From positions 1-64,000 of the forward strand of contig NZ_BDCJ01000031.1 of assembly GCF_001613445.1 (NCBI RefSeq): DNA of 64,000 nt, in the 5' to 3' direction. Source of the DNA: Nocardia grenadensis NBRC 108939. GTDB lineage: Bacteria; Actinomycetota; Actinomycetes; Mycobacteriales; Mycobacteriaceae. Below the pieces are notes generated by a model. It worked only from the letters and a program-made list of their open reading frames with translations. It made no database searches and was not told the DNA's origin. This document shows, in pieces, positions 25,788 to 34,314 of this stretch. How positions within the stretch are numbered: position 1 is the stretch's first letter; each line of letters opens with the position of its first letter. Position numbers and translations under genes: made by a program.

Positions 25788-26900
25788 GTGGCCAGATGGC
25801 TGTTGCACGTCGACCTCGACCAGTTCCAGGCCGCGGTGGAGTACCGGCGCCATCCCGAACTACGCGGGCGGCCGGTGATCGTGGGCGGAAACGGCGACCC
25901 GGACGAGCCCCGCAAGGTGGTGACCTGCGCGTCGTATCCGGCGCGCGGCTACGGGGTGCGGGCGGGTATGGCGTTGCGGTCGGCGGCGCGAAAATGCCCG
26001 GAGGCGGTCTTCCTGCCCTTGGACGTCCCCTGTTACGAGGAAGCGTCCGAGGAGGTCATGGCGCGGCTGCGCGCGTTCACCGATCAGGTGGAGGTCTGGG
26101 GGTGGGACGAGGCATTCCTGGCGGTGGATACCGAGGATCCCGAAGAATACGCTCGGGCGATCCGGGCCGCGGTGGCAGAACTGGATCTCACCTGCGCGAT
26201 CGGCATCGGCGACAACAAGCTCACCGCGAAACTGGCCACCGGTTTCGCGAAATCCGTCGGGAAGCCCGGGGTGGCCGCGGCCGACCATCCGGGAGCGCAC
26301 GACGGCATGTTCCGGCTCACCGCCGCCAACTGGTCGGAGGTGATGGCCCATCGTCCGACGAACGCGCTCTGGGGGATCGGTAACCGGATCGCGGCCCGGC
26401 TGGCCGCACTGGATATCCATACCGTCGAGGAGCTGATGGCCGCCGACCGGGCCCGGCTCGCGGCCGAGTTCGGTCCGGCGAACGGTCCCGCGCTGTGGGT
26501 AATGAGTCGCGGCGCCGGTGATACCGAGGTGGTGACGAAACCGCCACCGGCGGTGGGGCGCAGCAGATCGGAGACCTTCCCGCGGGATCTCGGCGATCCG
26601 GCCGAGATCGGCGCGCAGGTGGCCCGGTTGGCGGCGGAGGTCGCGGCGGAGATCGTCGAGGCGGGCCGGACCGCCACCCGGGTCTCGGTCACCGTGCGCA
26701 CCAGCACCTTCTACACCCGGAGCAAGCAATCCAAATTTCCGGAGCCGACCACCGATATCCCCACGATCGTCGATACGGCACTGCGGGTGCTGGACCGCTT
26801 TCCACTGGATCGTCCGGTCCGGTTGCTCGGTGTCCGTCTCGAACTCGCCCCGGTCGCGCAGGCGCCGAGGACCGGTGGTTCCCAGGCACCCGATGCTTGA
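25788..26900 (+). CDS. dinB2: DNA polymerase IV (Y family), DinB2 type
   Basis: This 370-residue translesion polymerase is very close to mycobacterial DinB2. Catalytic Asp9 and the motif VDLDQF lie at the N-terminus, and WGWDEAF (Asp107, Glu108) completes the metal site. The fingers segment is VVTCASYPARGYGVRAGM. The thumb and little finger end in the characteristic RVSVTVRTSTFYTRSK and RPVRLLGVRLEL. The steric-gate position after Phe13 is Gln14, where most Y-family enzymes have Tyr or Phe and M. smegmatis DinB2 has Leu. No beta-clamp-binding tail is evident. The GTG start is preceded by AGGAG. Confidence 0.88.
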   Translation: MARWLLHVDLDQFQAAVEYRRHPELRGRPVIVGGNGDPDEPRKVVTCASYPARGYGVRAGMALRSAARKCPEAVFLPLDVPCYEEASEEVMARLRAFTDQVEVWGWDEAFLAVDTEDPEEYARAIRAAVAELDLTCAIGIGDNKLTAKLATGFAKSVGKPGVAAADHPGAHDGMFRLTAANWSEVMAHRPTNALWGIGNRIAARLAALDIHTVEELMAADRARLAAEFGPANGPALWVMSRGAGDTEVVTKPPPAVGRSRSETFPRDLGDPAEIGAQVARLAAEVAAEIVEAGRTATRVSVTVRTSTFYTRSKQSKFPEPTTDIPTIVDTALRVLDRFPLDRPVRLLGVRLELAPVAQAPRTGGSQAPDA

Positions 26901-26925
26901 CCTGAACGATGGTTCAGCTTTTAGT
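26897..26925 (+). promoter_or_regulatory. Promoter with operator in its spacer, for the ABC exporter
   Basis: A -35-like TTGACC (26897-26902) and a -10-like TTTAGT (26920-26925) are separated by 17 bp. The spacer contains a perfect inverted repeat CTGAAC-N4-GTTCAG (26902-26917). A repressor bound here would block RNA polymerase directly. The exporter's ATG lies about 50 bp downstream. No regulator gene is adjacent; a TetR-type protein encoded elsewhere is the likely binder (inference). Confidence 0.5.
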
Positions 26926-26975
26926 GTCGGTGCACCGGAGTTCAATCGTGCTCCGGAGCGGAAGGACATTCTCAG

Positions 26976-28856
26976 ATGAGCATGGAATCGGTGGCCTGGG
27001 ACCAGATGTACCGGCGTATGCACGCGCCCGAGGAGACACGGTCGTTCAGTCTCGCCACGGCCCGGCGCATCCTGCGCTTCGCCCGGCCGCATAGGCGGCG
27101 GCTGATCGCCTTTCTCGTCCTCAGCGTGGCCGCGGCGGTACTGGTGGTCGCCACGCCGCTGCTCGCGGGCCGGGTGGTCGACGATATCTTCGCGGGGTCG
27201 CCACCGCGGACGGTGATACTGCTGGCACTGGCCATCGCCGCGCTGGCCGTCTTCGATGCCGGCCTCGGCCTGGCCATCCGGTGGTTGTCGGCGCGAATCG
27301 GGGAAGGCCTGATCCTCGACCTGCGGACCGCGGTCTTCGACCACGTCCAGCGGATGCCGATCGCCTTCTTCACCCGGACCCGGACCGGCGCCCTGGTGAG
27401 CCGGTTGAACAACGATGTGATCGGGGCGCAGCGCGCGTTCAGCGATACCCTCTCGGGCGTGGTCGCCAATATCGTCACCGTGGCGCTCACCCTGGTGGTG
27501 ATGCTCCAATTGTCCTGGCAGATCACCCTGCTCGCGCTGCTCCTGCTGCCGGTTTTCGTGATTCCGGCCCGGCGAATGGGCGACCGGCTGGCCGATATCC
27601 AACGTGAGGCAGCGGGCTTGAACGCGGCGATGAGCACGCAGATGACCGAGCGTTTCTCCGCGCCGGGCGCGACCTTGGTGAAACTCTTCGGCCGTCCCGC
27701 GCAGGAATCGGCCGAGTTCGCGCTACGGGCGCGGCGGGTCCGCGATATCGGCGTGCGCACCGCCATGCTGCAGACCGTTTTCGTCACGGCGTTGACGCTG
27801 GTCTCGGCGCTGGCCGTCGCGCTGGTCTACGGTCTCGGCGGCTGGTACGCGCTGCGCGGGCAGTTGGACGCGGGTGCCGTGGTGGCCCTGTCACTCCTGC
27901 TCACCCGGCTGTACTCGCCGCTGACCGCGCTGGCCAGTGCCCGGATGGAGATCATGTCCGCGCTGGTCAGTTTCGAGCGGGTCTTCGAGGTCCTCGATCT
28001 GAAACCACTGATCGAGGACGCGCCTGGCGCGCGGCCGGTCCCCGCCGGCCCCGTCGCGGTGGAACTCGACGAAGTGCGGTTCGGATACCCTGCCGCCGAC
28101 AAGGTCTCGCTGGCCTCGCTGGAAGAGGTCGCGACCTTGGACACCCGCGGCGGTGAGGAAGTGCTGCACGGGGTGTCACTGCGCGCGGAACCCGGGCAGC
28201 TGATCGCCCTGGTCGGCTCCTCCGGCGCCGGCAAATCGACCATCGCGCAACTGGTCTCCCGGCTCTACGACGTCGATTCCGGCGCGGTCCGGCTGGGCGG
28301 CACCGATATCCGCGAACTCACCACGGAGTCGATCCAGGAAACCGTCGGCCTGGTCACCCAGGACGGCCATCTGTTCCACGACACCATCCGTGCCAACCTG
28401 CTGCTGGCCGCCCCGGAGGCCGACGAGGAACAGTTGTGGGACGCGCTGGAGCGGGCCCGCCTGAGCGATCTGATCGCGAGCCTGCCCGACGGGCTGGACA
28501 CGGTGGTCGGGGAACGCGGCTATCGCCTCTCCGGCGGTGAGCGCCAGCGTCTCACCATTGCCCGGCTGCTGCTCAAACAGCCGCGGGTGGTGGTCCTGGA
28601 CGAGGCGACCGCCTCCCTCGACTCGACCTCCGAGGCCGCAGTGCAGGCGGCGCTCACCGAAGCGCTCCAGGGGCGTACTGCCCTGGTGATCGCCCACCGG
28701 CTCTCCACCGTGCGGGCTGCCGATCAGATCCTGGTGGTCGAATCCGGTCATATCGTGGAACGTGGATCGCATACCGAACTGCTCGCCGCGGGCGGACGCT
28801 ACGCCGAGCTGTACCGGACCCAGTTCGCGCAAGAACCGGCGCCGGCGGCCGCATAA
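26976..28856 (+). CDS. ABC exporter, fused permease and ATPase
   Basis: This 626-residue half-transporter has a six-helix type-1 exporter domain (about residues 35-320) and a C-terminal ATPase. The ATPase shows Walker A GSSGAGKST, Q-loop TQDGHLF, signature LSGGERQR, Walker B VVVLDEATASLD and the H-loop in IAHRLST. It probably works as a homodimer exporting a lipid or drug. It has its own promoter with a palindromic operator upstream and a terminator at its end, so it is transcribed alone. The substrate cannot be inferred. Confidence 0.9.
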   Translation: MSMESVAWDQMYRRMHAPEETRSFSLATARRILRFARPHRRRLIAFLVLSVAAAVLVVATPLLAGRVVDDIFAGSPPRTVILLALAIAALAVFDAGLGLAIRWLSARIGEGLILDLRTAVFDHVQRMPIAFFTRTRTGALVSRLNNDVIGAQRAFSDTLSGVVANIVTVALTLVVMLQLSWQITLLALLLLPVFVIPARRMGDRLADIQREAAGLNAAMSTQMTERFSAPGATLVKLFGRPAQESAEFALRARRVRDIGVRTAMLQTVFVTALTLVSALAVALVYGLGGWYALRGQLDAGAVVALSLLLTRLYSPLTALASARMEIMSALVSFERVFEVLDLKPLIEDAPGARPVPAGPVAVELDEVRFGYPAADKVSLASLEEVATLDTRGGEEVLHGVSLRAEPGQLIALVGSSGAGKSTIAQLVSRLYDVDSGAVRLGGTDIRELTTESIQETVGLVTQDGHLFHDTIRANLLLAAPEADEEQLWDALERARLSDLIASLPDGLDTVVGERGYRLSGGERQRLTIARLLLKQPRVVVLDEATASLDSTSEAAVQAALTEALQGRTALVIAHRLSTVRAADQILVVESGHIVERGSHTELLAAGGRYAELYRTQFAQEPAPAAA

Positions 28857-28859
28857 CAG

Positions 28860-28897
28860 GCCGGACGGTCACCATCACCCGACGGTGACCGTCCGGC
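28860..28897. terminator. Bidirectional terminator between convergent genes
   Basis: A 14-bp perfect stem (GCCGGACGGTCACC with its complement) and a 10-nt loop directly follow the ABC exporter. They overlap the last codons of the convergent molybdoenzyme gene and serve both transcripts. Confidence 0.75.
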
Positions 28898-30482
28898 TGT
28901 GCCAACCTGTGGCACCATCCGGGACCGGGTCGGCGCGCTGCTCTGTCTGCACCTGCCCCGCCCCGTCGGTGGCCCGTACTCGCAGCGTGTGCGAACCGGG
29001 TAGCGCGTCCCACCGCCAGGTCCACTGCCGCCAGGTGTCCAGTGAGTACTCCGGTGCCAGATCGGCCGCCTGCCAGGGGCCGTCGTCGACCTGGACCTCC
29101 ACCGCCGCGATTCCGCGCTGCTGAGCCCAGGCCACCCCGGCCACCGTCACCGGTCCCGGAGCGACCCGACCGAAGGCCGCCGGAACATCGATACGGGAAG
29201 CGGTTTTGATCGGGCCGAACGCCGACCAGCCGCGCCGGGTCCAGTAGGCCTGGGCGCGATCGAATCGGGTGACCTCGAGATCGACCACCCATTTCGTGGC
29301 ACTGACGTATCCGTAGAGACCGGGGACCACCATCCGGGCCGGGTAACCGTGCTCGACCGGCAGCGGCGCACCGTTCATACCCACCGCGAGCAGGGCGTCG
29401 CGACCATCGGTGAGCGCCGCGAGCGGGGTACCGGCGGTGAAACCGTCGACGCTGGTGGACAGCACCATATCCGCGTCCGGTCGGGGCCCGGCCTCGGCGA
29501 GGAGGTCGGCGAGTGGGTATCCGATCCAGCTCGCGTTGCCGACGAGGTCACCACCGACCTCGTTGGATACGCAGGTCAGGGTGATCATTTTCTCCACGGC
29601 GGGGCGCCGCAGCAGCTCGTCCATGGTGAGCTGTATCTCACGGTCCACCATGCCGTGGATGCGCAGCTGCCAGTCGTCGCTGGTCAACGCGGGTATCCGC
29701 AGAGCGGTATCGATCCGGTAGAAGGTTTCGTCGGGAGTGCGGAACGCCGTGAGTCCCGGGACCGGCGGGTCGGTCCCCGCCGGTATGGGCGCGGCCGCCA
29801 CCTGCGGACGCGGCACCACGAACCGCCGCAGATCCGCGGTCACCGCGCGGGCACGTTCGCCGACCCACCGCCCGGCGGCGGCGGATCCGGCGGCAAGCAC
29901 CACGGCCCCGGCGGCCCACCCGAGGAACCGTCGCCGCGAGGCGTCGGCAGTATCCCCGCCCGCGGCGGCCGCACCGGTGGATTCGCCCTCCGGCGCCGCG
30001 CGGCGCGGTGCCCGGGTGATCAGGATTCGCAGGGTGAGGACCCCGGCGACAGCACCGAGCAGTATCGGCACGGCGAACGCCGCCGTCGCGTTCGGTCGCT
30101 GCAACACAGCGATACCGACGGCCACTGCCAGCCCGGCCAGCAGCACACTGCCATAGGGCCGACGCCGTTCCAGCAGTCCAGCCACCACGGCGAGCACCAC
30201 CATGGCCGCACCCATACCGAGGAACAACACGAGCTTGTCGCGCGTACCGAACTGTTCGATCGCGAACTCCCGCAACACCTGCGGGGTGTGGTCGACCACG
30301 GTGGCCCCGGTGGCCAAGAAGGGCGAGGCCTCGGGTGCGATCAGGGCCGCGACCAGCTCCCCCACTCCGAGCACCACAGCGGCGGCCAGCAGGCCGCTCG
30401 AGCCCGCCGCGAACCACCCGATGGTCCGCCGATTCTGCCGATCCGGCCCCGGGAAACCGGTCGAACTCGTCGTATCCTGCAT
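28875..30482 (-). CDS. Membrane-anchored molybdopterin oxidoreductase (sulfite-oxidase family)
   Basis: This 535-residue protein has four or so hydrophobic segments in the first 150 residues. A basic SRRRFLGWAAGAVVLAAG segment (a twin-arginine-like internal anchor) comes next. The C-terminal half is a sulfite-oxidase-type molybdopterin domain plus a dimerisation/Ig-like domain. The Mo-ligating cysteine is in ITLTCVSNEVGG, followed by VEHGYPARMVVPGLYGY. The catalytic domain should face outside. A promoter at 30529-30555 is nearly identical to that of the fasciclin gene near sigK, suggesting SigK control. Confidence 0.87.
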   Translation of the reverse strand: MQDTTSSTGFPGPDRQNRRTIGWFAAGSSGLLAAAVVLGVGELVAALIAPEASPFLATGATVVDHTPQVLREFAIEQFGTRDKLVLFLGMGAAMVVLAVVAGLLERRRPYGSVLLAGLAVAVGIAVLQRPNATAAFAVPILLGAVAGVLTLRILITRAPRRAAPEGESTGAAAAGGDTADASRRRFLGWAAGAVVLAAGSAAAGRWVGERARAVTADLRRFVVPRPQVAAAPIPAGTDPPVPGLTAFRTPDETFYRIDTALRIPALTSDDWQLRIHGMVDREIQLTMDELLRRPAVEKMITLTCVSNEVGGDLVGNASWIGYPLADLLAEAGPRPDADMVLSTSVDGFTAGTPLAALTDGRDALLAVGMNGAPLPVEHGYPARMVVPGLYGYVSATKWVVDLEVTRFDRAQAYWTRRGWSAFGPIKTASRIDVPAAFGRVAPGPVTVAGVAWAQQRGIAAVEVQVDDGPWQAADLAPEYSLDTWRQWTWRWDALPGSHTLRVRATDGAGQVQTEQRADPVPDGATGWHSRTVTVG

Positions 30483-30528
30483 CGGCGTCCCCGTTCTTCC
30501 ATCGGCGCGAAGCGCACCGGAGCTGGGA

Positions 30529-30555
30529 ATTCGTCACGTGGCCCTTCGCGGATGG
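30529..30555 (-). promoter_or_regulatory. Candidate SigK promoter of the molybdoenzyme gene
   Basis: Read on the minus strand: CCATCC, 15 bp, ACGAAT, then TCC. The start codon is 47 bp downstream. The arrangement and several flanking bases (GCGA after CCATCC, TTCC after the -10) are shared with the site at 33069-33095. CCATCC agrees with the mycobacterial SigK -35 as I remember it. Confidence 0.6.
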
Positions 30556-30698
30556 TGCCACTCACGACCGCGGCAGGGAAGACCTCGCCGCACGGCGGCA
30601 CCGAACCGGTCGATATCGCTCTGCGAGGGCGCGCCGGAGCAGGGTGTCGTCCACGCCCCGGCGAGAACCCTCACGTGGGTACACCCGGACCCGCGGAC

Positions 30699-31547
30699 TC
30701 AGCCGAGCGCCACAGCGGCCAACGGATCGCCGGTGGGCGCGGGCGATCCGCCGTCGGGCTCCAACGTGATCGCGAGCTGGTCCGAATCGGTGAATTCGGT
30801 GACGTACGGATCGTTCGCACCCGGGAGATCGGTCAGTACACCGGCCGATCGCGGTGTCCCCTTCGCATCGATGAGCCACAACTGATAATCGCTGCCGGGC
30901 GGCGGCGCGGGAGTCGCATCGAAGGAGACAGTGGCCGCCCCCAGCGCGGCGGATATGTGGACGGTGAGAATGCCGTCGGACCCGATCGCGGCGCTGGCGG
31001 TCCGGGCGTCGGGCTGGGCCAGCACCTCCTGCGCGGTCACGGTCCCGGGCGGTTCGGCACCGCGCTGGGTGACCACACCCACCCCTACCGCGATACCGAC
31101 GGCGACCACCACCGCGGCCGCTGCGCCTATCAGCGTCCACCGGCGCGAAGACGCCCGGCTACGCTCGCGGGCGCGCGCCAGCTCGTCGGTGCCGGGAACG
31201 GGTGGATCGGCTTGCGGACCGCCGGCGTCGTCGGGCGTTGCTCCGGACCGCAGCGGCCACCGCACCGCGGACCGAGCACCCGGCGCCTGCTCGAGGGACG
31301 CGAGAATCCGGGCCTCGACGCGGGCCGGGGGAGCTTGGGCATCGAGAACCGAGAGCGCCGCCATGGCTTCCCGCACCTCTCGGACGGTGTCCTGAAAAGC
31401 GCGTACGGTCGCGGGATCGGCGGCGTCCATCCGCTCCTCGATTTCCCCGCCCTCAGCGGTATCCACCGCGTCGAGGGCATAAGGGAACGCCAGATCCAGT
31501 AGGTCGCCGCCATTCTCCGGCGAATCGGGTGGTGAGGTATCAGGCAT
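30699..31547 (-). CDS. rskA: Anti-sigma-K factor
   Basis: This 282-residue anti-sigma factor has a cytoplasmic N-terminal sigma-binding region (DLAFPYALDAVDTAEGGEIEERM). A single transmembrane segment (LIGAAAAVVVAVGIAVGVGVV) lies near the middle, and an extracytoplasmic RskA domain follows (YQLWLIDAKGTPRSAGVLTD, AITLEPDGGSPAPTGDPLAAVAL). It would hold SigK at the membrane until regulated proteolysis. The ATG at 31547 overlaps the end of sigK by 8 bp, so the two are translationally coupled. Confidence 0.88.
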   Translation of the reverse strand: MPDTSPPDSPENGGDLLDLAFPYALDAVDTAEGGEIEERMDAADPATVRAFQDTVREVREAMAALSVLDAQAPPARVEARILASLEQAPGARSAVRWPLRSGATPDDAGGPQADPPVPGTDELARARERSRASSRRWTLIGAAAAVVVAVGIAVGVGVVTQRGAEPPGTVTAQEVLAQPDARTASAAIGSDGILTVHISAALGAATVSFDATPAPPPGSDYQLWLIDAKGTPRSAGVLTDLPGANDPYVTEFTDSDQLAITLEPDGGSPAPTGDPLAAVALG

Positions 31548-32199
31548 CGGAAACAACCCCTGCTAGGCAATTCTGGAGCCGCTTCAGACCGTCGCGGATG
31601 CGGCTCTTGATCGTGGGCAGCGGAGATTCGAGGTGGTCGGCCACCTCGCGATAGGTGCGCCCGCTGTAGTAGGCGAGGGCGACAGCCTCACGCTGGGTGA
31701 AGGTCAGTACCTCGAGACAGTCGCGGACCGCCTGCTCGTCGAGCCGCTGATCCACCGTTTCGGAGACGATATCGTGATCGCGCCCCAGGTGGGTGTGGCC
31801 GTAGACGATTTCTCTGCCGGTAGCCGACTCCTCGGCCCGCACCCGGTCCACAGCGCGCCGGTGGGTGATCATCATCAGCCAGCCGATGGCACTCGACCGG
31901 GACGGGTCGTAACGTGCCGCCGCGGACCAAACCTGGAGGTAAACCTCCTGGGTGGCTTCCTCGGCGGCCGCCGGGCTGCGTAGGATCCGCCGCGCCAGCC
32001 CGAACACGCGCGGGCTGGTCTCCCGGTAGAACCGGGTGAACGCTTCCCGATCACCGTCGCCTGCCGCGAACAGCAGGTCGGCGAGCCGTCGTTGCGTCGC
32101 GTGGTCCTCGTGTCCGTCGGGACGAACCGGGCAGGACGCCCCGTCCTCGGCGCCGGCATCGGCCAACCGGATCGGGCCGGACCCCGGCCCCTTCGTCAT
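31540..32199 (-). CDS. sigK: ECF sigma factor SigK
   Basis: This 219-residue extracytoplasmic-function sigma factor has region 2 (FTRFYRETSPRVFGLARRIL, EEATQEVYLQVWSAAARYDPSRSSAIGWLMMITHRRAVDRVR) and region 4 (LTFTQREAVALAYYSGRTYREVADHL, with the DNA-reading PLPTIKSRIRDGLKRLQ). It directs RNA polymerase to CCATCC-type promoters. It is followed by its anti-sigma factor in an overlapping pair. I saw no SigK-type promoter before sigK itself. Likely local targets are the fasciclin and molybdoenzyme genes. Confidence 0.88.
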   Translation of the reverse strand: MTKGPGSGPIRLADAGAEDGASCPVRPDGHEDHATQRRLADLLFAAGDGDREAFTRFYRETSPRVFGLARRILRSPAAAEEATQEVYLQVWSAAARYDPSRSSAIGWLMMITHRRAVDRVRAEESATGREIVYGHTHLGRDHDIVSETVDQRLDEQAVRDCLEVLTFTQREAVALAYYSGRTYREVADHLESPLPTIKSRIRDGLKRLQNCLAGVVSDA

Positions 32200-32350
32200 G
32201 ATCGTGCCCTCGACTGCATGGCAAGGCGTTCGCCGGGGGACCCGGCCGGGACGGGTCCGAGCCCCGGATTGTTGTCCAGATCACCGTAGCGAACACAATG
32301 CATCATGCCGACAGTCTCGTGTATCCGGCCCGCATACGCACCCAGAACTG

Positions 32351-33013
32351 TCAGGCCGGTGGCATGAGGACCTTGTCGATCATGTACACCGTGGCGTTCG
32401 CTGTCTGCACTCCGCCGCAGATCACCGTGGCGTCACCGACCTCGATGGTCTCGCCGTCCCGGGCGACCTCGACAGGCGCGCCCTGCACCGTGGCGTGTTC
32501 CCCGGCGATATCGGCGGGCGCGATCCGGCCGGGCACGACGTGGTAGGTGAGGATCTTCGTCAGTGTGGCGGAGTCGGTCTTCAAACTGTCGAGTGTCGCC
32601 GGATCGATTTCGGCGAAGGCCGAATCGATCGGGGCGAAGACGGTGAATTCGCCGCCGTTGAGTGTATCGACCAGATTCACCTGCGGATTGATCTTGCCGG
32701 ACACCGCCTGGACCAGAGTCTTCAGCATCGGGTTGTTCGAGGCCGCCACCGCGACCGGGTCCTGGGCCATACCGCCGACCGAACCCGCGCCACTGGGCAC
32801 CTGGGCCGCGTAGTCCGCGCAACCGGGACCGACGAGGCCGGCGGCCGGATCGTCCGAGGCCGGGGACGCGGACTTCGCCATCGGGCTACTCGTGGCCGAC
32901 CCGACGGGATCACTGGCTGCGTCGGTGGAACAGGCCGTCGATCCCAGCAGGGCGGCGGTCGAGACGATAGCCGCCGCAAGCACAACGCGTTGCATGCTCT
33001 TCATGGATTCCAT
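32351..33013 (-). CDS. Secreted fasciclin (FAS1) domain lipoprotein, MPT83/MPT70-like
   Basis: This 220-residue protein has a signal peptide (MQRVVLAAAIVSTAALLGSTAC) whose cysteine looks like a lipidation site, although the lipobox is imperfect. A Ser/Ala-rich linker and one FAS1 domain follow (NPMLKTLVQAVSG, GGEFTVFAPIDSAFAEI, LTYHVVPGRI, TVYMIDKVLMPP). It resembles mycobacterial MPT83/MPT70, the main SigK-controlled antigens. ATGs at 33013, 33004 and 32995 are all possible; 33013 has GAAAG nearby. A SigK-type promoter lies about 56 bp upstream. Confidence 0.85.
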   Translation of the reverse strand: MESMKSMQRVVLAAAIVSTAALLGSTACSTDAASDPVGSATSSPMAKSASPASDDPAAGLVGPGCADYAAQVPSGAGSVGGMAQDPVAVAASNNPMLKTLVQAVSGKINPQVNLVDTLNGGEFTVFAPIDSAFAEIDPATLDSLKTDSATLTKILTYHVVPGRIAPADIAGEHATVQGAPVEVARDGETIEVGDATVICGGVQTANATVYMIDKVLMPPA

Positions 33014-33068
33014 CACTTTCGGCCAGGACGACCCGCGAGCGGGTGCACCGTGAACATTGCAAGACGGA

Positions 33069-33095
33069 ATTCGGGTGGCACGGCGTCGCGGATGG
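33069..33095 (-). promoter_or_regulatory. Candidate SigK promoter of the fasciclin gene
   Basis: Read on the minus strand: CCATCC, 15 bp, CCGAAT, then TCC. It is 56 bp before the preferred ATG. It shares both hexamers, the spacing and flanking bases with the site at 30529-30555. Confidence 0.6.
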
Positions 33096-33696
33096 GACCT
33101 GACCGGATTCGGCCGAAAGATACCGCTACATGGGGTAGCCGTAGCATTCGCCGAAACACTCGGCACCCAGATCGCTGAACTCACCAACGCTCTCGGCGAC
33201 TGGGCACTCGCCCATGTCGACCAGATCCTCACCGCGCGAATAGCTTTCGACACGCACGGAACGTGCCCCAACAGCCGCTCAACGCGACCCGACTGCGCGC
33301 GAGCCGACGACACAGCCACTACGCCGCCCCCCGGGTTCCGGTAGTGACCGCCGAAAAACCAACAGATATGGCATAGCCGTCGGCGACAAAAGCAGTAGTC
33401 GATGCGCTGAGCTGGGCGTATAGGGCCATACGAGTCCAGTCGGGGTGCGATCCGGCTTGGGTGCACCTGCCGACCGACGGTGGCTGCCGCGACACAGCGG
33501 ATGTCCGATTCGTTCAATCCTGGCCCAGGGCCGACTCCATCAGCTGACTGCGTGGGAATTCGAGGTGTTCGAGGAGGTTTCGGGCTGCTCGGTCCCGCTT
33601 CCGGCTTCGCGGCCGATCATCCGCGGCGGCTTCATGTGGTTGCCGTCCCGGCCGCAGGCGCGAGGTCCTTACACCACCACGATCTGAGGAGAAGAG
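33096..33696. other. Intergenic region between fasciclin gene and truncated monooxygenase
   Basis: These roughly 600 bp have no family-matching frame on either strand. Base composition is somewhat lower in GC around 33240-33450 than in the flanking genes. The last 13 bp carry the GAGGAG ribosome-binding site of the truncated monooxygenase. It may be a degraded gene, but no recognisable motif survives. Confidence 0.35.
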
Positions 33697-34251
33697 TTGC
33701 GGATCGGAATCGGTCTGCCCGCCGCTGTAGCGGGAAGCGACCCCATAGCGATCGGTGACTGGGCCGCCGCGAGTGAGGCGCGTGGTTTCCACTCGCTCGC
33801 CGTGATCGACCGGCTGGTTTTCGACAATCTGGACCCACTTGTGGCCTTGGCTGCCGCCGCGGCGCGCACCGAGCGAGTCGAATTGCTGACCACTGTCCTC
33901 AATACGGGCTACCGGCGTAACCCGATCGTCCTGGCCAAGCAGATCGACTCCCTGGAACGCCTTTCCGGCGGACGTCTCACAGTGGGGCTGGGTATGGGCG
34001 GCTGGCCGGAGGACTATGCCGTCAGTGGGGTCACGCTGGCCGGCCGGGGGGCCGCGTTCGAAAGTACGCTGGCTGCGATGCGCACGGTGTGGCGAGGCGA
34101 GGTGTCGGGTGCCTCGGGGCCTGTGCACGCTTTACCGCCGGGCCGGCCTGGGGTCCTGCTCGCCGGGGGGGTGGTGCCCGCAGGTTTCGCGAGGCGGTAT
34201 GGGCACAACCACTGCCGGTCTTGTACGAAACGGACACGACTGTCGGGGTAG
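33697..34251 (+). pseudogene. Truncated luciferase-like (LLM-class) flavin monooxygenase
   Basis: The first 165 or so residues from a TTG start (GAGGAG upstream) are a normal LLM-class F420/FMN oxidoreductase: MRIGIGLPAAV, ARGFHSLAVIDRLVFDNLDPLVALAAAA, RRNPIVLAKQIDSLERLSGGRLTVGLGMGGWPEDY. Family members have about 280-300 residues. Here the frame loses similarity after PGVLLAGGVVPAGFARR (about 34195) and ends at 34251, right at the lon terminator. The C-terminal third is missing, so the product is probably inactive. Confidence 0.7.
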
Positions 34252-34268
34252 CGGTAGCAGACGAAAGA

Positions 34269-34300
34269 GCCGCGACAACCCTTTCCGGGGTTGCCGCGGC
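34269..34300 (-). terminator. lon terminator
   Basis: A 13-bp stem with one mismatch (GCCGCGGCAACCC with GGGTTGTCGCGGC on the minus strand) is followed by TCTTTC. It lies 14 bp beyond the lon stop codon. Confidence 0.75.
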
Positions 34301-34314
34301 CCGTAACCGGTGGA

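Noticed and set aside
32200..32350. SigK-type promoter before sigK itself
   Set aside because: No CCATCC-N15-CGAAT arrangement was found in this interval, so autoregulation is not supported by sequence.
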